Positions 48,546-57,468 of a stretch of DNA of 64,000 nt are shown piece after piece (within the stretch, counting starts at the first letter, position 1; the number at the start of each line of letters is the position of its first letter). The translations under genes and the position numbers were made by a program. The stretch spans positions 62,001 through 126,000 of the forward strand of contig NZ_JAGIPX010000009.1 in assembly GCF_017814945.1 (NCBI RefSeq). Direction: 5' to 3'. The DNA comes from Paraburkholderia sp. LEh10. Lineage in GTDB: Bacteria; Pseudomonadota; Gammaproteobacteria; Burkholderiales; Burkholderiaceae. The notes beneath the pieces were generated by a model. The model was given only the letters and a program-made list of their open reading frames with translations, did not search any database and was not told the origin of the DNA.

Positions 48546-49763
48546 ATGAAAATTGTCGAACCGCGCACGGCCTTCGTGCCACCTCCCCGGCGTTATCGTT
48601 CCGCGCGGCGCTTTGCGCTGTTCAATCTCGGCTTTCGGCCGTTGTATCTGGCGGGTGCGGGCTTTGCCGCGCTCGCGCTGGGCGTGTGGCTGCTCGTGCT
48701 CGCCGGCGTGCCCGTGATGGGCAACTATCTGTTGAAGCTCGATCCGATTGGCTGGCACGCGCACGAAATGGTGTTCGGTTTTGCGGGGGCGGTAGTGGCG
48801 GGCTTTCTGCTGACTGCCGTGCGCGCATGGACGGGCATCCCGACGACGAGCCATCGCGTGCTCGCCGCACTCGCGCTGTTATGGTTCGGCGCGCGCGTAC
48901 TGCTATGGAGCGGCCCGGCCGTACCGGCCGCGATCGTCGACAGCGCGTTTCTGCCCGCCGTTGCGTTCGTGCTGCTGCGTGCGCTGACGAAGGCGGGCAA
49001 CCGGCGCAACTATTTTTTCGTTCCCGTGCTGCTGACCCTCGCGGCACTCGACGCCGTGTTCCATGTGCTGACACAGACGGGCCGGCCCGATCTCGCGCTG
49101 CGCTGCCTGTACGCGGCGGCGGGCATCGTCGTGTTGCTGGTCAGCGTGATCGGTGCGCGTGTGATTCCGATGTTCACATCGAATGCGATTCCCGGCTTCG
49201 TCACGCGGCGGTGGAAGGCAGTCGAATGGATGGCCGCGCCGTTGACGCTATGCGCGTTGTTTGCCGATGCCGCTGCGTTGCCGGCCGTGGCCGTTGCGAC
49301 GCTGGCGTTCGCCGCCTGTGCGATTCACTGCGCGCGCCTGATCGGCTGGCGTTCATACAAGGTACGCGGCCCGGCGATCCTGCTGATCCTGCATGTCGCC
49401 TATGCGTGGCTGCCCGTGGGCTTCGCGCTGCTCGGCGCGAGCGCGCTCGGACGCGTGCCGCATTCCGTCGCGATGCATGCGTTCACGGCGGGCGTGATCG
49501 GCGGCGCGATCATCGCGATGATCACGCGCACCGCGCGAGGCCATACGGGCAGGCCGCTCGTCGCCGACATGCGCGACATCGCGAGCTACGCGCTCGTCAC
49601 GCTCGGTTCGCTGCTACGGATCGTGGGTCCGCTCGTCGCGCCGCGCCACGCCGACGCATGGATCATGAGCGCCGGCCTGTGCTGGATCGCCGCGTTCGCA
49701 CTATACGTCGGCGCCTACGCGCTCCCGCTGATGCGGCCACGCGCGGACGGCAAGCCGGGTTAG
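48546..49763 (+). CDS. nnrS: NnrS-family membrane haem-copper protein
   Basis: A 405-residue membrane protein with about twelve hydrophobic segments. Conserved His-containing motifs include DPIGWHAHEMVFGF (residues about 70-83) and SVAMHAFTAGVIGGAIIAMITR (about 320-341), typical of NnrS, which protects against nitrosative stress by binding haem and copper. ATG 48546 is chosen over a frame open to 48489 because homology begins there. It has no obvious nitric-oxide regulator neighbour here. Confidence 0.85.
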   Translation: MKIVEPRTAFVPPPRRYRSARRFALFNLGFRPLYLAGAGFAALALGVWLLVLAGVPVMGNYLLKLDPIGWHAHEMVFGFAGAVVAGFLLTAVRAWTGIPTTSHRVLAALALLWFGARVLLWSGPAVPAAIVDSAFLPAVAFVLLRALTKAGNRRNYFFVPVLLTLAALDAVFHVLTQTGRPDLALRCLYAAAGIVVLLVSVIGARVIPMFTSNAIPGFVTRRWKAVEWMAAPLTLCALFADAAALPAVAVATLAFAACAIHCARLIGWRSYKVRGPAILLILHVAYAWLPVGFALLGASALGRVPHSVAMHAFTAGVIGGAIIAMITRTARGHTGRPLVADMRDIASYALVTLGSLLRIVGPLVAPRHADAWIMSAGLCWIAAFALYVGAYALPLMRPRADGKPG

Positions 49764-49812
49764 GGCGCGCGCCGCTTCACACACGCCGGCGAACGCCGCG
49801 CACAGCCAGCCA

Positions 49813-50937
49813 CTACGCCGGATGCGCGTCACGCCTGCTTTCGTTGCGGTCGCTGTCCATCGCTACCACGCGATTTTTCCCGTCGCGTTTCGCACGATAG
49901 AGCGCGAGGTCGGCGGCCTCGATCAGCGTGGTCATCGGCGCGTCGAGCGCGGGGACCTGGGTCGCGCAGCCGATGCTGATCGTCACGTGCTGGCCCGACG
50001 ACGAACCCGCGTGCGCAATGCGCAGCGCCTCCACTTCGAGGCGGATCTTCTCGGCGAGCAGCCGCGTGCCGCCTGCCGACGTGCCCGGCAGCACGACCGC
50101 GAACTCTTCGCCGCCGAACCGCGCGGCGAGATCGCCGGGGCGTCCGAGACAGCCTTCGACCTTCGACGCGATCTGCTTGAGCACTTCGTCGCCCGCGACA
50201 TGGCCGTAGGTGTCGTTGTACGGCTTGAAGTTGTCGACGTCGATCATCAGGAACGACACTTCGCTTTGCGCGCGCATGCCGCGCCGCCATTCGGCGTTCA
50301 GGTACTCGTCCAGATAGCGGCGGTTCGACAGGCCCGTCAGGCCGTCCGATTGCGTGAGCTTGCGCAGTTCGAGATTCGCTTCGAGCAGTTGCTGCTGCGA
50401 TTCGCGCAGCGCGCGGTACGCCTCGTCGCGCTGCAGCAGGTTCACATACGAGCGCGAGTGATAGCGGATGCGGGCGACGAGCTCGATGCGGTCGGGCAGC
50501 TTGACGAGGTAATCGTTCGCGCCCGCCGCGAAGGCCGCGCTCTTGATGCTCGGCTCTTCCTTCGTCGACAGCACGATGATGGGCACGTCGCGCAGCTTCG
50601 CATTCGCGCGGTATGCCTTGACGAGCGTGAGGCCGTCGATGCCGGGCATCACGAGGTCCTGCAGGATCACGGTGGGGCGGGTGTGGGTCGCCGCGCGGAT
50701 CGCTTCGTCGGCGCTCGCGCAGTAGTGCATGTCGATGCCGTCCTCGCTTGCGAGCGCGCGCCGCACGGCTTCCGCGACGATCGCCTGATCGTCGACGAGC
50801 AGCACCATGATCGGCACGTCGGAGAGCGCGGCCGTTTCGAGCGCGGCGCGCGCGGCATCGAGCGCGGCGTTCGCGCGATCCGCCGACGTCGATGTGGAAC
50901 CCCCCTGGTCCCGTGTGCCGATTTGATCGAAGTCCAT
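49813..50937 (-). CDS. wspR: diguanylate cyclase response regulator WspR
   Basis: A 374-residue output protein of the Wsp system. A REC domain has phospho-Asp in [10 protein letters not shown] (residue about 98). A short coiled coil follows ([16 protein letters not shown]), then a GGDEF domain with active site GGEEF and an RxxD inhibitory site (RPGD) five residues before it. It makes c-di-GMP when phosphorylated by WspE. The start at 50937 follows AGGGGA; an ATG at 50967 is possible. Confidence 0.92.
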   Translation of the reverse strand: MDFDQIGTRDQGGSTSTSADRANAALDAARAALETAALSDVPIMVLLVDDQAIVAEAVRRALASEDGIDMHYCASADEAIRAATHTRPTVILQDLVMPGIDGLTLVKAYRANAKLRDVPIIVLSTKEEPSIKSAAFAAGANDYLVKLPDRIELVARIRYHSRSYVNLLQRDEAYRALRESQQQLLEANLELRKLTQSDGLTGLSNRRYLDEYLNAEWRRGMRAQSEVSFLMIDVDNFKPYNDTYGHVAGDEVLKQIASKVEGCLGRPGDLAARFGGEEFAVVLPGTSAGGTRLLAEKIRLEVEALRIAHAGSSSGQHVTISIGCATQVPALDAPMTTLIEAADLALYRAKRDGKNRVVAMDSDRNESRRDAHPA

Positions 50938-51053
50938 GTGGATTCCCCTGTCCGGATTGCGTGTCATCTATGTTCTCTGTCTGTCGCTCGCGTGCCGCTC
51001 TTGCCCTTGCGCGTGTGCCCTTGATTGCGGCTCTGGTTCCTGTCGTGCCCGCG

Positions 51054-52061
51054 TCACTGCCGCGCGAATGCCGCCAGCTCGCCGGCGATGCGGCCGAGCG
51101 GCAGGATGCGGCGGGCCGCGCCGAGCGTCGCCGCGGCCTTCGGCATGCCGTAGACGGCGCTCGTCGCCTCGTCCTGTGCGATCGTGTCATAGCCCTTCGC
51201 GCGCATCGCTTTGAGCCCGATCGCGCCGTCGCGTCCCATGCCCGTCAGCAGCACGCCGAGCGCCGCGCCCGCCCAGTGTTCGACGACGCTGTGAAAGAAC
51301 ACATCGACGGAAGGACGGTACGGCAGCTCGGCGGGTTCGCGAGTGTAGTGCAGCGCGCCGTCTTGCATCAGCAGCATGTGATCGTTGGTCGCGGCGAGCA
51401 GCGCGACGCCGGCGCGCGGCAGCTCGCCCTCGCAGGCGGTACGCACCGTGAGCGGCGTCTGACTGTCGAGCCATTGCGCCATGCCGCTCGCGAACACCTC
51501 GTCGACGTGCTGCACGATCACGATGGGCGCGGCGAAATCCGCGGGCAGGCTGCCCAGCACGGTCGCAAGCGCGGCCGGCCCGCCCGCCGACGCGCCGATC
51601 GAGACGAGCCGCCGCGCATCGCGCGTGAAAGGCGCAACGGGCGCTCGCCGCGGCGCCGCGGGCTTGTCCATCAGGCGGCCGATCTGGTCGAGCTTGCGCA
51701 GCAGCAACTGCGCGTTGTTGTCGTGGTTGCCGGGCACGGCGAGGGTCGGCGTATCGACTGCATCGAGCGCGCCCGCGCCCATCGCCTCATAGACGCGCCA
51801 CGTGTTCGCGCCGACGCTGCTCGTCACGATCAGGATCGGGCAGGGCGTGCGCGCCATGATGCGGCGTGTCGCCTCGACGCCGTCGAGCCTGGGCATGATC
51901 AGATCCATCAGCACGACATCGGGCGTCTGCGCGGCGCAGAAGCCGGCGGCCTCTTCGCCATCGGCGGCGACCCACAGCACGCGATGCTCCGGGCGCAGCG
52001 CGATCACGCGGCGCAGTGCCTCGACGGCGAGCGGCAGGTCGTTGGCGATGCCGATGTTCAT
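51054..52061 (-). CDS. wspF: CheB-like methylesterase WspF
   Basis: A 335-residue protein with an N-terminal REC domain (LMDLIMPRLDG, Asp about residue 54) and a C-terminal methylesterase domain with catalytic SIGASAGGPAAL, the IVQHVDEVF His and LTGMGRDGA. It removes methyl groups from WspA and resets signalling; loss of WspF is known to cause high c-di-GMP and wrinkly colonies. It overlaps wspE by ATGA. Confidence 0.92.
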   Translation of the reverse strand: MNIGIANDLPLAVEALRRVIALRPEHRVLWVAADGEEAAGFCAAQTPDVVLMDLIMPRLDGVEATRRIMARTPCPILIVTSSVGANTWRVYEAMGAGALDAVDTPTLAVPGNHDNNAQLLLRKLDQIGRLMDKPAAPRRAPVAPFTRDARRLVSIGASAGGPAALATVLGSLPADFAAPIVIVQHVDEVFASGMAQWLDSQTPLTVRTACEGELPRAGVALLAATNDHMLLMQDGALHYTREPAELPYRPSVDVFFHSVVEHWAGAALGVLLTGMGRDGAIGLKAMRAKGYDTIAQDEATSAVYGMPKAAATLGAARRILPLGRIAGELAAFARQ

Positions 52062-54559
52062 GCTGAAGCTTCTCCGATCAGATCGCGCACGGCATCGAGC
52101 AACGCCTCGTCGTGAAAGCTGCCCTTCGCGAGGTAGTAGTCGGCACCGGCGTCGAGCCCGCGCCGCCGGTCCTCGTCGCGGTCCTTGTACGACACGATCA
52201 TCACGGGCACGGGCTTGAGCAGCGGGTCGCGCTTGATCAGCGTGACGAGCTCGATGCCGTCCATGCGCGGCATGTCGATGTCGGTGACGACGAGGTCGAA
52301 CGCGCCGCTGCGTAACGCGTTCCAGCCGTCCATCCCGTCGACGGCAACCGTCACCGCATAGCCGCGCTTTTCCAGCAGCTTGCGTTCGAGCTCGCGCACC
52401 GTCAGCGAGTCTTCGACGACGAGCACATGCTTGCGCCGCCGCACCGCGACGTCGTGCGCGCGGCTGATCTTGTCGAGCTGGCCGCCGCGCACGAGCTTGT
52501 CGACGGAGCGCAGCAGATCGTCGACATCGACGATCAGCACGGCGTCGCCGTTCTCCGTCAGCGCGCCCGCCGCGATGTCCTTGATCTTGCCGAGGCGCGG
52601 ATCGAGCGGCTGCACGACGAGCATCCGTTCGCCGAGAAAACGGTCGACGGCAACGCCATACGTCTCCCGTTCGTCGCCGATCACGACCACGGCCACCGAC
52701 TCGCGCGCTTCGCTCACCGCCTGCGTGCCGAGCAACTGGTGCGCGGTGACGAGGCCGACAGGCTTGCCGTCGAACGCGAAGTGCTGCTGGCCTTCGAGCA
52801 TGTCGATGTCGGCGCGCGCGAGTTCGAGCGTGCGGCGCACGTGCGCGAGCGCAAACGCATACGCTTCGCCGCCCACTTCGACGAGCAGGCTGCGCACCAC
52901 GGAAAGCGTCAGCGGCAACTGCATCACGAAGCGCGAGCCGCCGCCCGGCTCGTTGAAGATGCGCACGGTGCCGCGCACGGCCTTGACCATTTCATGCACG
53001 GCGTCGAGTCCCACGCCGCGACCCGATACGTCCGTCACCTGCTCGCGCATCGAAAAGCCGGGCAGCAGCAGAAAATCGAGCAGTTCCTGCTCCGCGAGGC
53101 GCGCGGCGGTGTCTTCGTCGGCGAGCTTGCGGCGGATCACGGTCGCGCGCACCTTCTCCAGATCGATGCCCGCGCCGTCGTCGCTGACGCTGATCAGCAA
53201 CTTGCCTGCGCTGTGGCGCGCTTCGAGCGTGATGTTCGCGTCGGCGGGCTTGCCGCGCGCGAGGCGTTCGTCGGGCGTCTCGATCCCGTGATCGACGGCA
53301 TTGCGCAGCAGATGCCCGAGCGGCGCGTCGAGCAGATCGAGAATGTCGCGGTCCACCTGCGTCGATGTGCCGACGATCTCGAACTTCACGCGCTTGCCTA
53401 GCGAGCGCGCGAGATCGCGCACCACGCGCGGGTAGGCGTGCGTCGCGTCGCCGAACGGACGCATCCGGCATTGCAATGCTTCGTCGTAGAGCAGTTGTGC
53501 GAGGTTGGAGCTGCTGCGGTCATAGTGATCGAGCTCGTCGATGCGTGCGCCGAGCGTGTGCTGCATGCCGTTGAGCGCGGTGCGCACATCGGCGAGCGCG
53601 CCGAGCGCGGCATCGTCGAGATGTTCGGCGAGCGCGTCGTAGAGCGCGTCGAGCGCAAGCGACGTTTCGCGCTGCGTGCGCTTGAGGCGCAGCATCGACG
53701 CCGCGAACGGCTTCAGCCAGCGCGACTCGACGAGCACTTCGCCCGACAGGCTCAACACACGGTCGAGATTCGCGGCGCGCACGCGCAGCATGCGGTCGGC
53801 GGACGGCGCAGACGCATGCGAGAGCGCCTCGCGCGGCGGCGCGAGGTCTTGTCCGGCGTTGCCAGCGCTTGCGTCGGCGGCTGCGAGCGGCGCGGGTTGC
53901 TGCCGTGGGGCAAGCGCTTTTGCGTGCGCATTAGCGTCTGCTTCTGCCTGCGCTTTTGCGTGCGCATTGGTGTTCGCAATTGCGTCTGCTTCTGCCTGCG
54001 CAATAGCGTGCGCATTGGTGTGCGTATTGGTGTGCGCATTCGCGTCCGCTTCTGCCTGCGCATTTGCGTCCGCTTCAGCCTGCAACTGCGCCTGCAGCAG
54101 CGCGTAGGCGTCGATGCCATTGTTCACGCCGTCGTTCGCGAGCGCGCCTTCGCTTGGCCCGCTCGCGGCGTTCCCGGGCGACGCCAGCTTCCGCACGAAC
54201 GCGTCGATGTCCGCGCGCGTGACGGGCGCGGCCGGCTTGGCGTCACCGACGCGCAGTAGCATATCGACGCCGCGCAACAGGATGTCGATATGCGCGGGCG
54301 TCAGCTCGAGTTCGCCGCGCTGCGCGCCGACAAAGCATTCTTCCATCAGATGCGCGATATCGACGCCATCCTGCAAGCCGACGATCCGCGCCGCGCCCTT
54401 GAGCGAATGTGCGGCGCGCATGCAGGCTTCGAGCGCGGCGGCGTCGGCGGGACGCTGTTCGAGCGTGAGAAGTCCAGCGGACAGCACGCGCGACTGCGTA
54501 GCGGCCTCTTCGCGGAACAGGTCGCGCAGCGACTGGCGGCTCAAGTCGTCGTCCGTCAT
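52058..54559 (-). CDS. wspE: hybrid CheA-CheY kinase WspE
   Basis: An 833-residue histidine kinase. An N-terminal Hpt domain has phospho-His in AHSLKGAARIVG (about residue 50). A long Ala/Asp/Asn/Gln-rich low-complexity linker follows (about 165-215), then H-kinase dimerisation, an ATPase domain (HLLRNAVDHGIETP, SDDGAGIDLEKV, GRGVGLDAV), a CheW-like domain and a C-terminal REC (DLVVTDIDMPRMDGIE). It phosphorylates WspR and WspF. Start and end overlap neighbours by 4 bases. Confidence 0.92.
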   Translation of the reverse strand: MTDDDLSRQSLRDLFREEAATQSRVLSAGLLTLEQRPADAAALEACMRAAHSLKGAARIVGLQDGVDIAHLMEECFVGAQRGELELTPAHIDILLRGVDMLLRVGDAKPAAPVTRADIDAFVRKLASPGNAASGPSEGALANDGVNNGIDAYALLQAQLQAEADANAQAEADANAHTNTHTNAHAIAQAEADAIANTNAHAKAQAEADANAHAKALAPRQQPAPLAAADASAGNAGQDLAPPREALSHASAPSADRMLRVRAANLDRVLSLSGEVLVESRWLKPFAASMLRLKRTQRETSLALDALYDALAEHLDDAALGALADVRTALNGMQHTLGARIDELDHYDRSSSNLAQLLYDEALQCRMRPFGDATHAYPRVVRDLARSLGKRVKFEIVGTSTQVDRDILDLLDAPLGHLLRNAVDHGIETPDERLARGKPADANITLEARHSAGKLLISVSDDGAGIDLEKVRATVIRRKLADEDTAARLAEQELLDFLLLPGFSMREQVTDVSGRGVGLDAVHEMVKAVRGTVRIFNEPGGGSRFVMQLPLTLSVVRSLLVEVGGEAYAFALAHVRRTLELARADIDMLEGQQHFAFDGKPVGLVTAHQLLGTQAVSEARESVAVVVIGDERETYGVAVDRFLGERMLVVQPLDPRLGKIKDIAAGALTENGDAVLIVDVDDLLRSVDKLVRGGQLDKISRAHDVAVRRRKHVLVVEDSLTVRELERKLLEKRGYAVTVAVDGMDGWNALRSGAFDLVVTDIDMPRMDGIELVTLIKRDPLLKPVPVMIVSYKDRDEDRRRGLDAGADYYLAKGSFHDEALLDAVRDLIGEASA

Positions 54560-55380
54560 CGCAAGCTCCGGGCGATCGAGTCGAACAGGCGTTCGGCGTC
54601 GAGCAAGCCGATCGTCCTGTCGCGCCAGGCGAGCACGCCGCGCGCGTGGAAGGCCGTCGTATGGGCGAGCGTCGCGGGCACGGGGAGCAGCGCGGACTGA
54701 GCAAAGCGCACGACACCCTCGACTTCATCGACGGGGAACGCGACAGGGAGCGAGCTGTGAAGCGAGCTGTGAAGCGAGCTGTGAAGCGAGTTTTGGGGCG
54801 AGTTGTCGAGCGGGTTGTGAAGCGAGTGATGACGCGCGCTGTCAGACGCGGCGGGCCCGCCGCCGTGCGCCGCGACGAGCATGCGTGCATAGCCGTTGCG
54901 CGCGGATGCGCGAGCGTCGCCCGTGCGCTCGATGTTCAGCAGTTCGCCGAGCGAGACGGCGACCGTCAGCGCGCCGCGCACGTTGACGACGCCGAGCACC
55001 GCGCGCGAACGCCGGTGCGGCAGCGAATGGATTGCGCGAACGTCGTCGACTTCGCGCAGCAGGTGAACCGGCAGCGCGAGCCATTCGCCGGCAATGCGAA
55101 AGGCGAGGGCGGCCTGCGTCGATGCATCGCCGCGCGATGTCGTGATGCCGGTTGCCGCACGCTCGTGCCGTGTGGCCGCGTCGGCGCGCGGCATGAGGTC
55201 GGCGTCGCTCAACGGGCCGTCGAGCAGCCGCGCCGCGCCTTGCGCGAACACAGGACAGTTCAGGCAGCGCGTATGCACGGCGAGCCGTGGGCACGTGTTG
55301 TCGCCGCGCGTGCCGATACGATTCCAGCAATCGTCGACGCGCGCGGAAGGGCTCGCGATATCAGGAGCGTCGTGCTGCAT
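54556..55380 (-). CDS. wspD: CheW-like adaptor WspD
   Basis: A 274-residue CheW-domain protein coupling WspA to WspE. An extended N-terminal region holds a Cys-containing CPRLAVHTRCLNCPVFAQGA stretch. The CheW fold (FRIAGEWLALPVHLLREV, VLGVVNVRGALTVAVSLG) has an insertion containing tandem SLHS repeats (about 200-220), coded by a 12-bp DNA repeat. It overlaps wspC by 20 bases and wspE by ATGA. Confidence 0.9.
   Translation of the reverse strand: MQHDAPDIASPSARVDDCWNRIGTRGDNTCPRLAVHTRCLNCPVFAQGAARLLDGPLSDADLMPRADAATRHERAATGITTSRGDASTQAALAFRIAGEWLALPVHLLREVDDVRAIHSLPHRRSRAVLGVVNVRGALTVAVSLGELLNIERTGDARASARNGYARMLVAAHGGGPAASDSARHHSLHNPLDNSPQNSLHSSLHSSLHSSLPVAFPVDEVEGVVRFAQSALLPVPATLAHTTAFHARGVLAWRDRTIGLLDAERLFDSIARSLR
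54749..54790. repeat. 12-bp tandem repeat inside wspD
   Basis: Three and a half perfect copies of AGCGAGCTGTGA (minus-strand coding SLHS). The unit is a multiple of three, so copy-number change would lengthen or shorten the insertion without a frameshift. Confidence 0.9.
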
Positions 55381-56941
55381 GGAATCCTCGTGAACGTTGC
55401 GGTTCGTCCGCCGCCGATTGCGCCGATTGTGCCGACTGCGCGGCCGAGCGTTGCGCGCGCCGCATCAGGTTGTGCGCGCCCTGGCGATCGCCGCCGATGT
55501 CGAGCAGCGCTGCCAGATGCGTGAGCGCTTCGTAGTGCGCCGGGTCCAGATACAGCGCCTTGCGGTAGAAGTCGGCGGCGGTGGCGCTGTGGCCGCGTGC
55601 ATCCGCAATCAGGCCGAGCAGATAGAACGCATCGACATTCGGGCCATGCACGGTCGCATGCTGGTGCGCGAGCCGCTCGGCTTCGTCGAACTCGCCGGCA
55701 TCGGCATGGCGGCGGGCAGTGTCGAGCGTTGTGTCGGCGGCGGGCCGCGCGGCTTGAATGCGTTGTTCGGGGCGCGTCGACGGCGGCGCGATCGCGCGGC
55801 TGGCGGGCTGCCGTGCCGCGGCTCGCGGGGCTGCATCGAGCGTGGAAGCGCGCACCGGCTTGGGCGCGATGAAGGCCGCCGCAGCGTTCGGCGCCGCGTT
55901 CTTCGTGCCCGTTGCAACGTGCGTGAGCGCGAGCGCCGCGCCCGTGTCCCCGGCCGTGCTGCGCCGGAATGCGAACGCGAGCGGAATGCGCGCCGACGTC
56001 ATCGCGTGCCGCATCATCAGGCCGGTTTCAGCGGGGCCGACGAAGATCGTGCCGCCGTCCGCTAGGCACGCGTCGAGCATGCGGATCGCGCGGTCCTGCG
56101 CTTCGCGCTCGAAGTAGATCAGCACGTTGCGGCAGAAGATGAAGTCGTACGGCGCCTGCGCGTTTGCCTGCAAGTCGAACAGATTGGCATGCGCGAAGCG
56201 CACGGTCGCGCGCACACGCTCGCTTAGTTGCCAGCCGTCTTGCAGCGCGGTGAAATGCCGGTCGCGAAACGCGAGCGGGTGGCCGCGAAACGAATTGCGC
56301 CCATAGATGCCCGCGCGCGCACGTTCGATCACGCGTGCGCTGATGTCGAGCGCATCGACGGTGAAGCGGTTTTCGCCGATGCCGTCATCGAGCAGCGTCA
56401 TCGCGATCGTATAGGGTTCCTCGCCCGTCGAGCACGGCACGCTCAACACGCGCAGCACATGCATCGGGTCGCGCACCAGTCGTTCGTTCGCGAGTCGCGC
56501 GAGCGCCACATACGCTTCGCGGTCGCGATAGAACCAGGTCTCGGGCACCACGAGCGTTTCGATCAGCGCCTGGCGTTCGTCGGGCGACATCGTCAGTTGC
56601 TGCCAGTACGCTTCGATGTCGGCGGCTTCGACGGGCGCGCTCGCATCGTGTGCGTCCGCGGCAAGACGCGCGACGCGCACGCGTTCGAGCACCGCGCGCT
56701 CGAGCGCGTTGACGCCGAGCGACGATGCGTCGATGCCGGTCTCCCGCAAGAGCCACGCTTCGAAGCGCGGGACGATGGTGTGCGCGGCCGTCATCGCGGT
56801 GGATGTTGGGGCTATTACTTCGGCCGTTATCGGGGCCGTTAATGGGGCCGTTAATGGGGCCGTTAACGGGGCCGTTATCGGGGCCGTTATCGGGGCCGTT
56901 ACTGCGGGGGCCGTTACTGCGTCATTCATTGCCACATTCAT
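55361..56941 (-). CDS. wspC: CheR-like methyltransferase WspC with TPR domain
   Basis: A 526-residue protein. The N-terminal tail is made of TAPI/TAPL repeats (residues about 8-37). The CheR methyltransferase core contains LRVLSVPCSTGEEPYTIAM (SAM-binding) and FIFCRNVLIYFE. An Ala/Pro-rich linker leads to C-terminal TPR-like repeats (DAFYLLGLIADARGHSATAADFYRKALYLD, split between helices). It methylates WspA. The start at 56941 overlaps the wspB stop (ATGA). Confidence 0.9.
   Translation of the reverse strand: MNVAMNDAVTAPAVTAPITAPITAPLTAPLTAPLTAPITAEVIAPTSTAMTAAHTIVPRFEAWLLRETGIDASSLGVNALERAVLERVRVARLAADAHDASAPVEAADIEAYWQQLTMSPDERQALIETLVVPETWFYRDREAYVALARLANERLVRDPMHVLRVLSVPCSTGEEPYTIAMTLLDDGIGENRFTVDALDISARVIERARAGIYGRNSFRGHPLAFRDRHFTALQDGWQLSERVRATVRFAHANLFDLQANAQAPYDFIFCRNVLIYFEREAQDRAIRMLDACLADGGTIFVGPAETGLMMRHAMTSARIPLAFAFRRSTAGDTGAALALTHVATGTKNAAPNAAAAFIAPKPVRASTLDAAPRAAARQPASRAIAPPSTRPEQRIQAARPAADTTLDTARRHADAGEFDEAERLAHQHATVHGPNVDAFYLLGLIADARGHSATAADFYRKALYLDPAHYEALTHLAALLDIGGDRQGAHNLMRRAQRSAAQSAQSAQSAADEPQRSRGFHAARRS
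56820..56915. repeat. 12-bp tandem repeat in the wspC N terminus
   Basis: Six or more copies of the GGGGCCGTTANC type, two exact pairs among them, coding TAPI/TAPL. The unit is a multiple of three, so it can vary in length in frame. Confidence 0.9.
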
Positions 56942-57432
56942 CGCGGTTCGGCCTGCCGTTGTTGAAAGAGCAGCGCCTTCACTTTGTCGTCGAGCATCTG
57001 CTGCACGTCGATCCACTGGATCATGCCCAGTTCGTCGGTGGCAACGGGGCCGAGCCAGCGCGCTTGCGGCGTCGCGATGCCGCTGTCGGCGAAGCGCTCG
57101 CATTCGATTCGGCGCGTCTGCGTCGCGCGTTCGACGATCAGGCCGAGAATGTGCGTGGACGTCGTGTGATTGGCCTGTTCGCCGTCGTGCTCGTCGAGAT
57201 AGCGGACGAACACGAGCCGCGTCGAACGCAAGCGCTGCGACGGCCGGCCAAGCGCAAGCTGCGCGACATCGATCACGGGCACGGGCTCGCCGCGCCGCTC
57301 GACCACGCCCGCCACCCACGCAGGCGCGCCCGGAATCGCCTTCGCGGCCGAAAGCGCCTGCACTTCGACGATGGCAGCCGCATCTAGCGCATAGCGGTCA
57401 GCGTCGAGTTCGAAGAGAAGAAAGAGCATCAT
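56938..57432 (-). CDS. wspB: CheW-like adaptor WspB
   Basis: A 164-residue single CheW domain (LFLLFELDADRYALDAAAIV, AWVAGVVERRGEPVPVIDV, ILGLIVE). It is the second CheW-type scaffold of the Wsp complex. It lies 36 bases after wspA. ATG 57429 is an equally possible start. It overlaps wspC by ATGA. Confidence 0.9.
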   Translation of the reverse strand: MMLFLLFELDADRYALDAAAIVEVQALSAAKAIPGAPAWVAGVVERRGEPVPVIDVAQLALGRPSQRLRSTRLVFVRYLDEHDGEQANHTTSTHILGLIVERATQTRRIECERFADSGIATPQARWLGPVATDELGMIQWIDVQQMLDDKVKALLFQQRQAEPR

Positions 57433-57468
57433 CGCCGCCGTATCAGGCGCTCGCCTGTGCGATCGACA

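Noticed and set aside
53438..54259. 273-residue plus-strand frame with FCLRFCVRI-type repeats
   Set aside because: It is the antisense of the wspE low-complexity linker; the repeats only mirror the coding strand.
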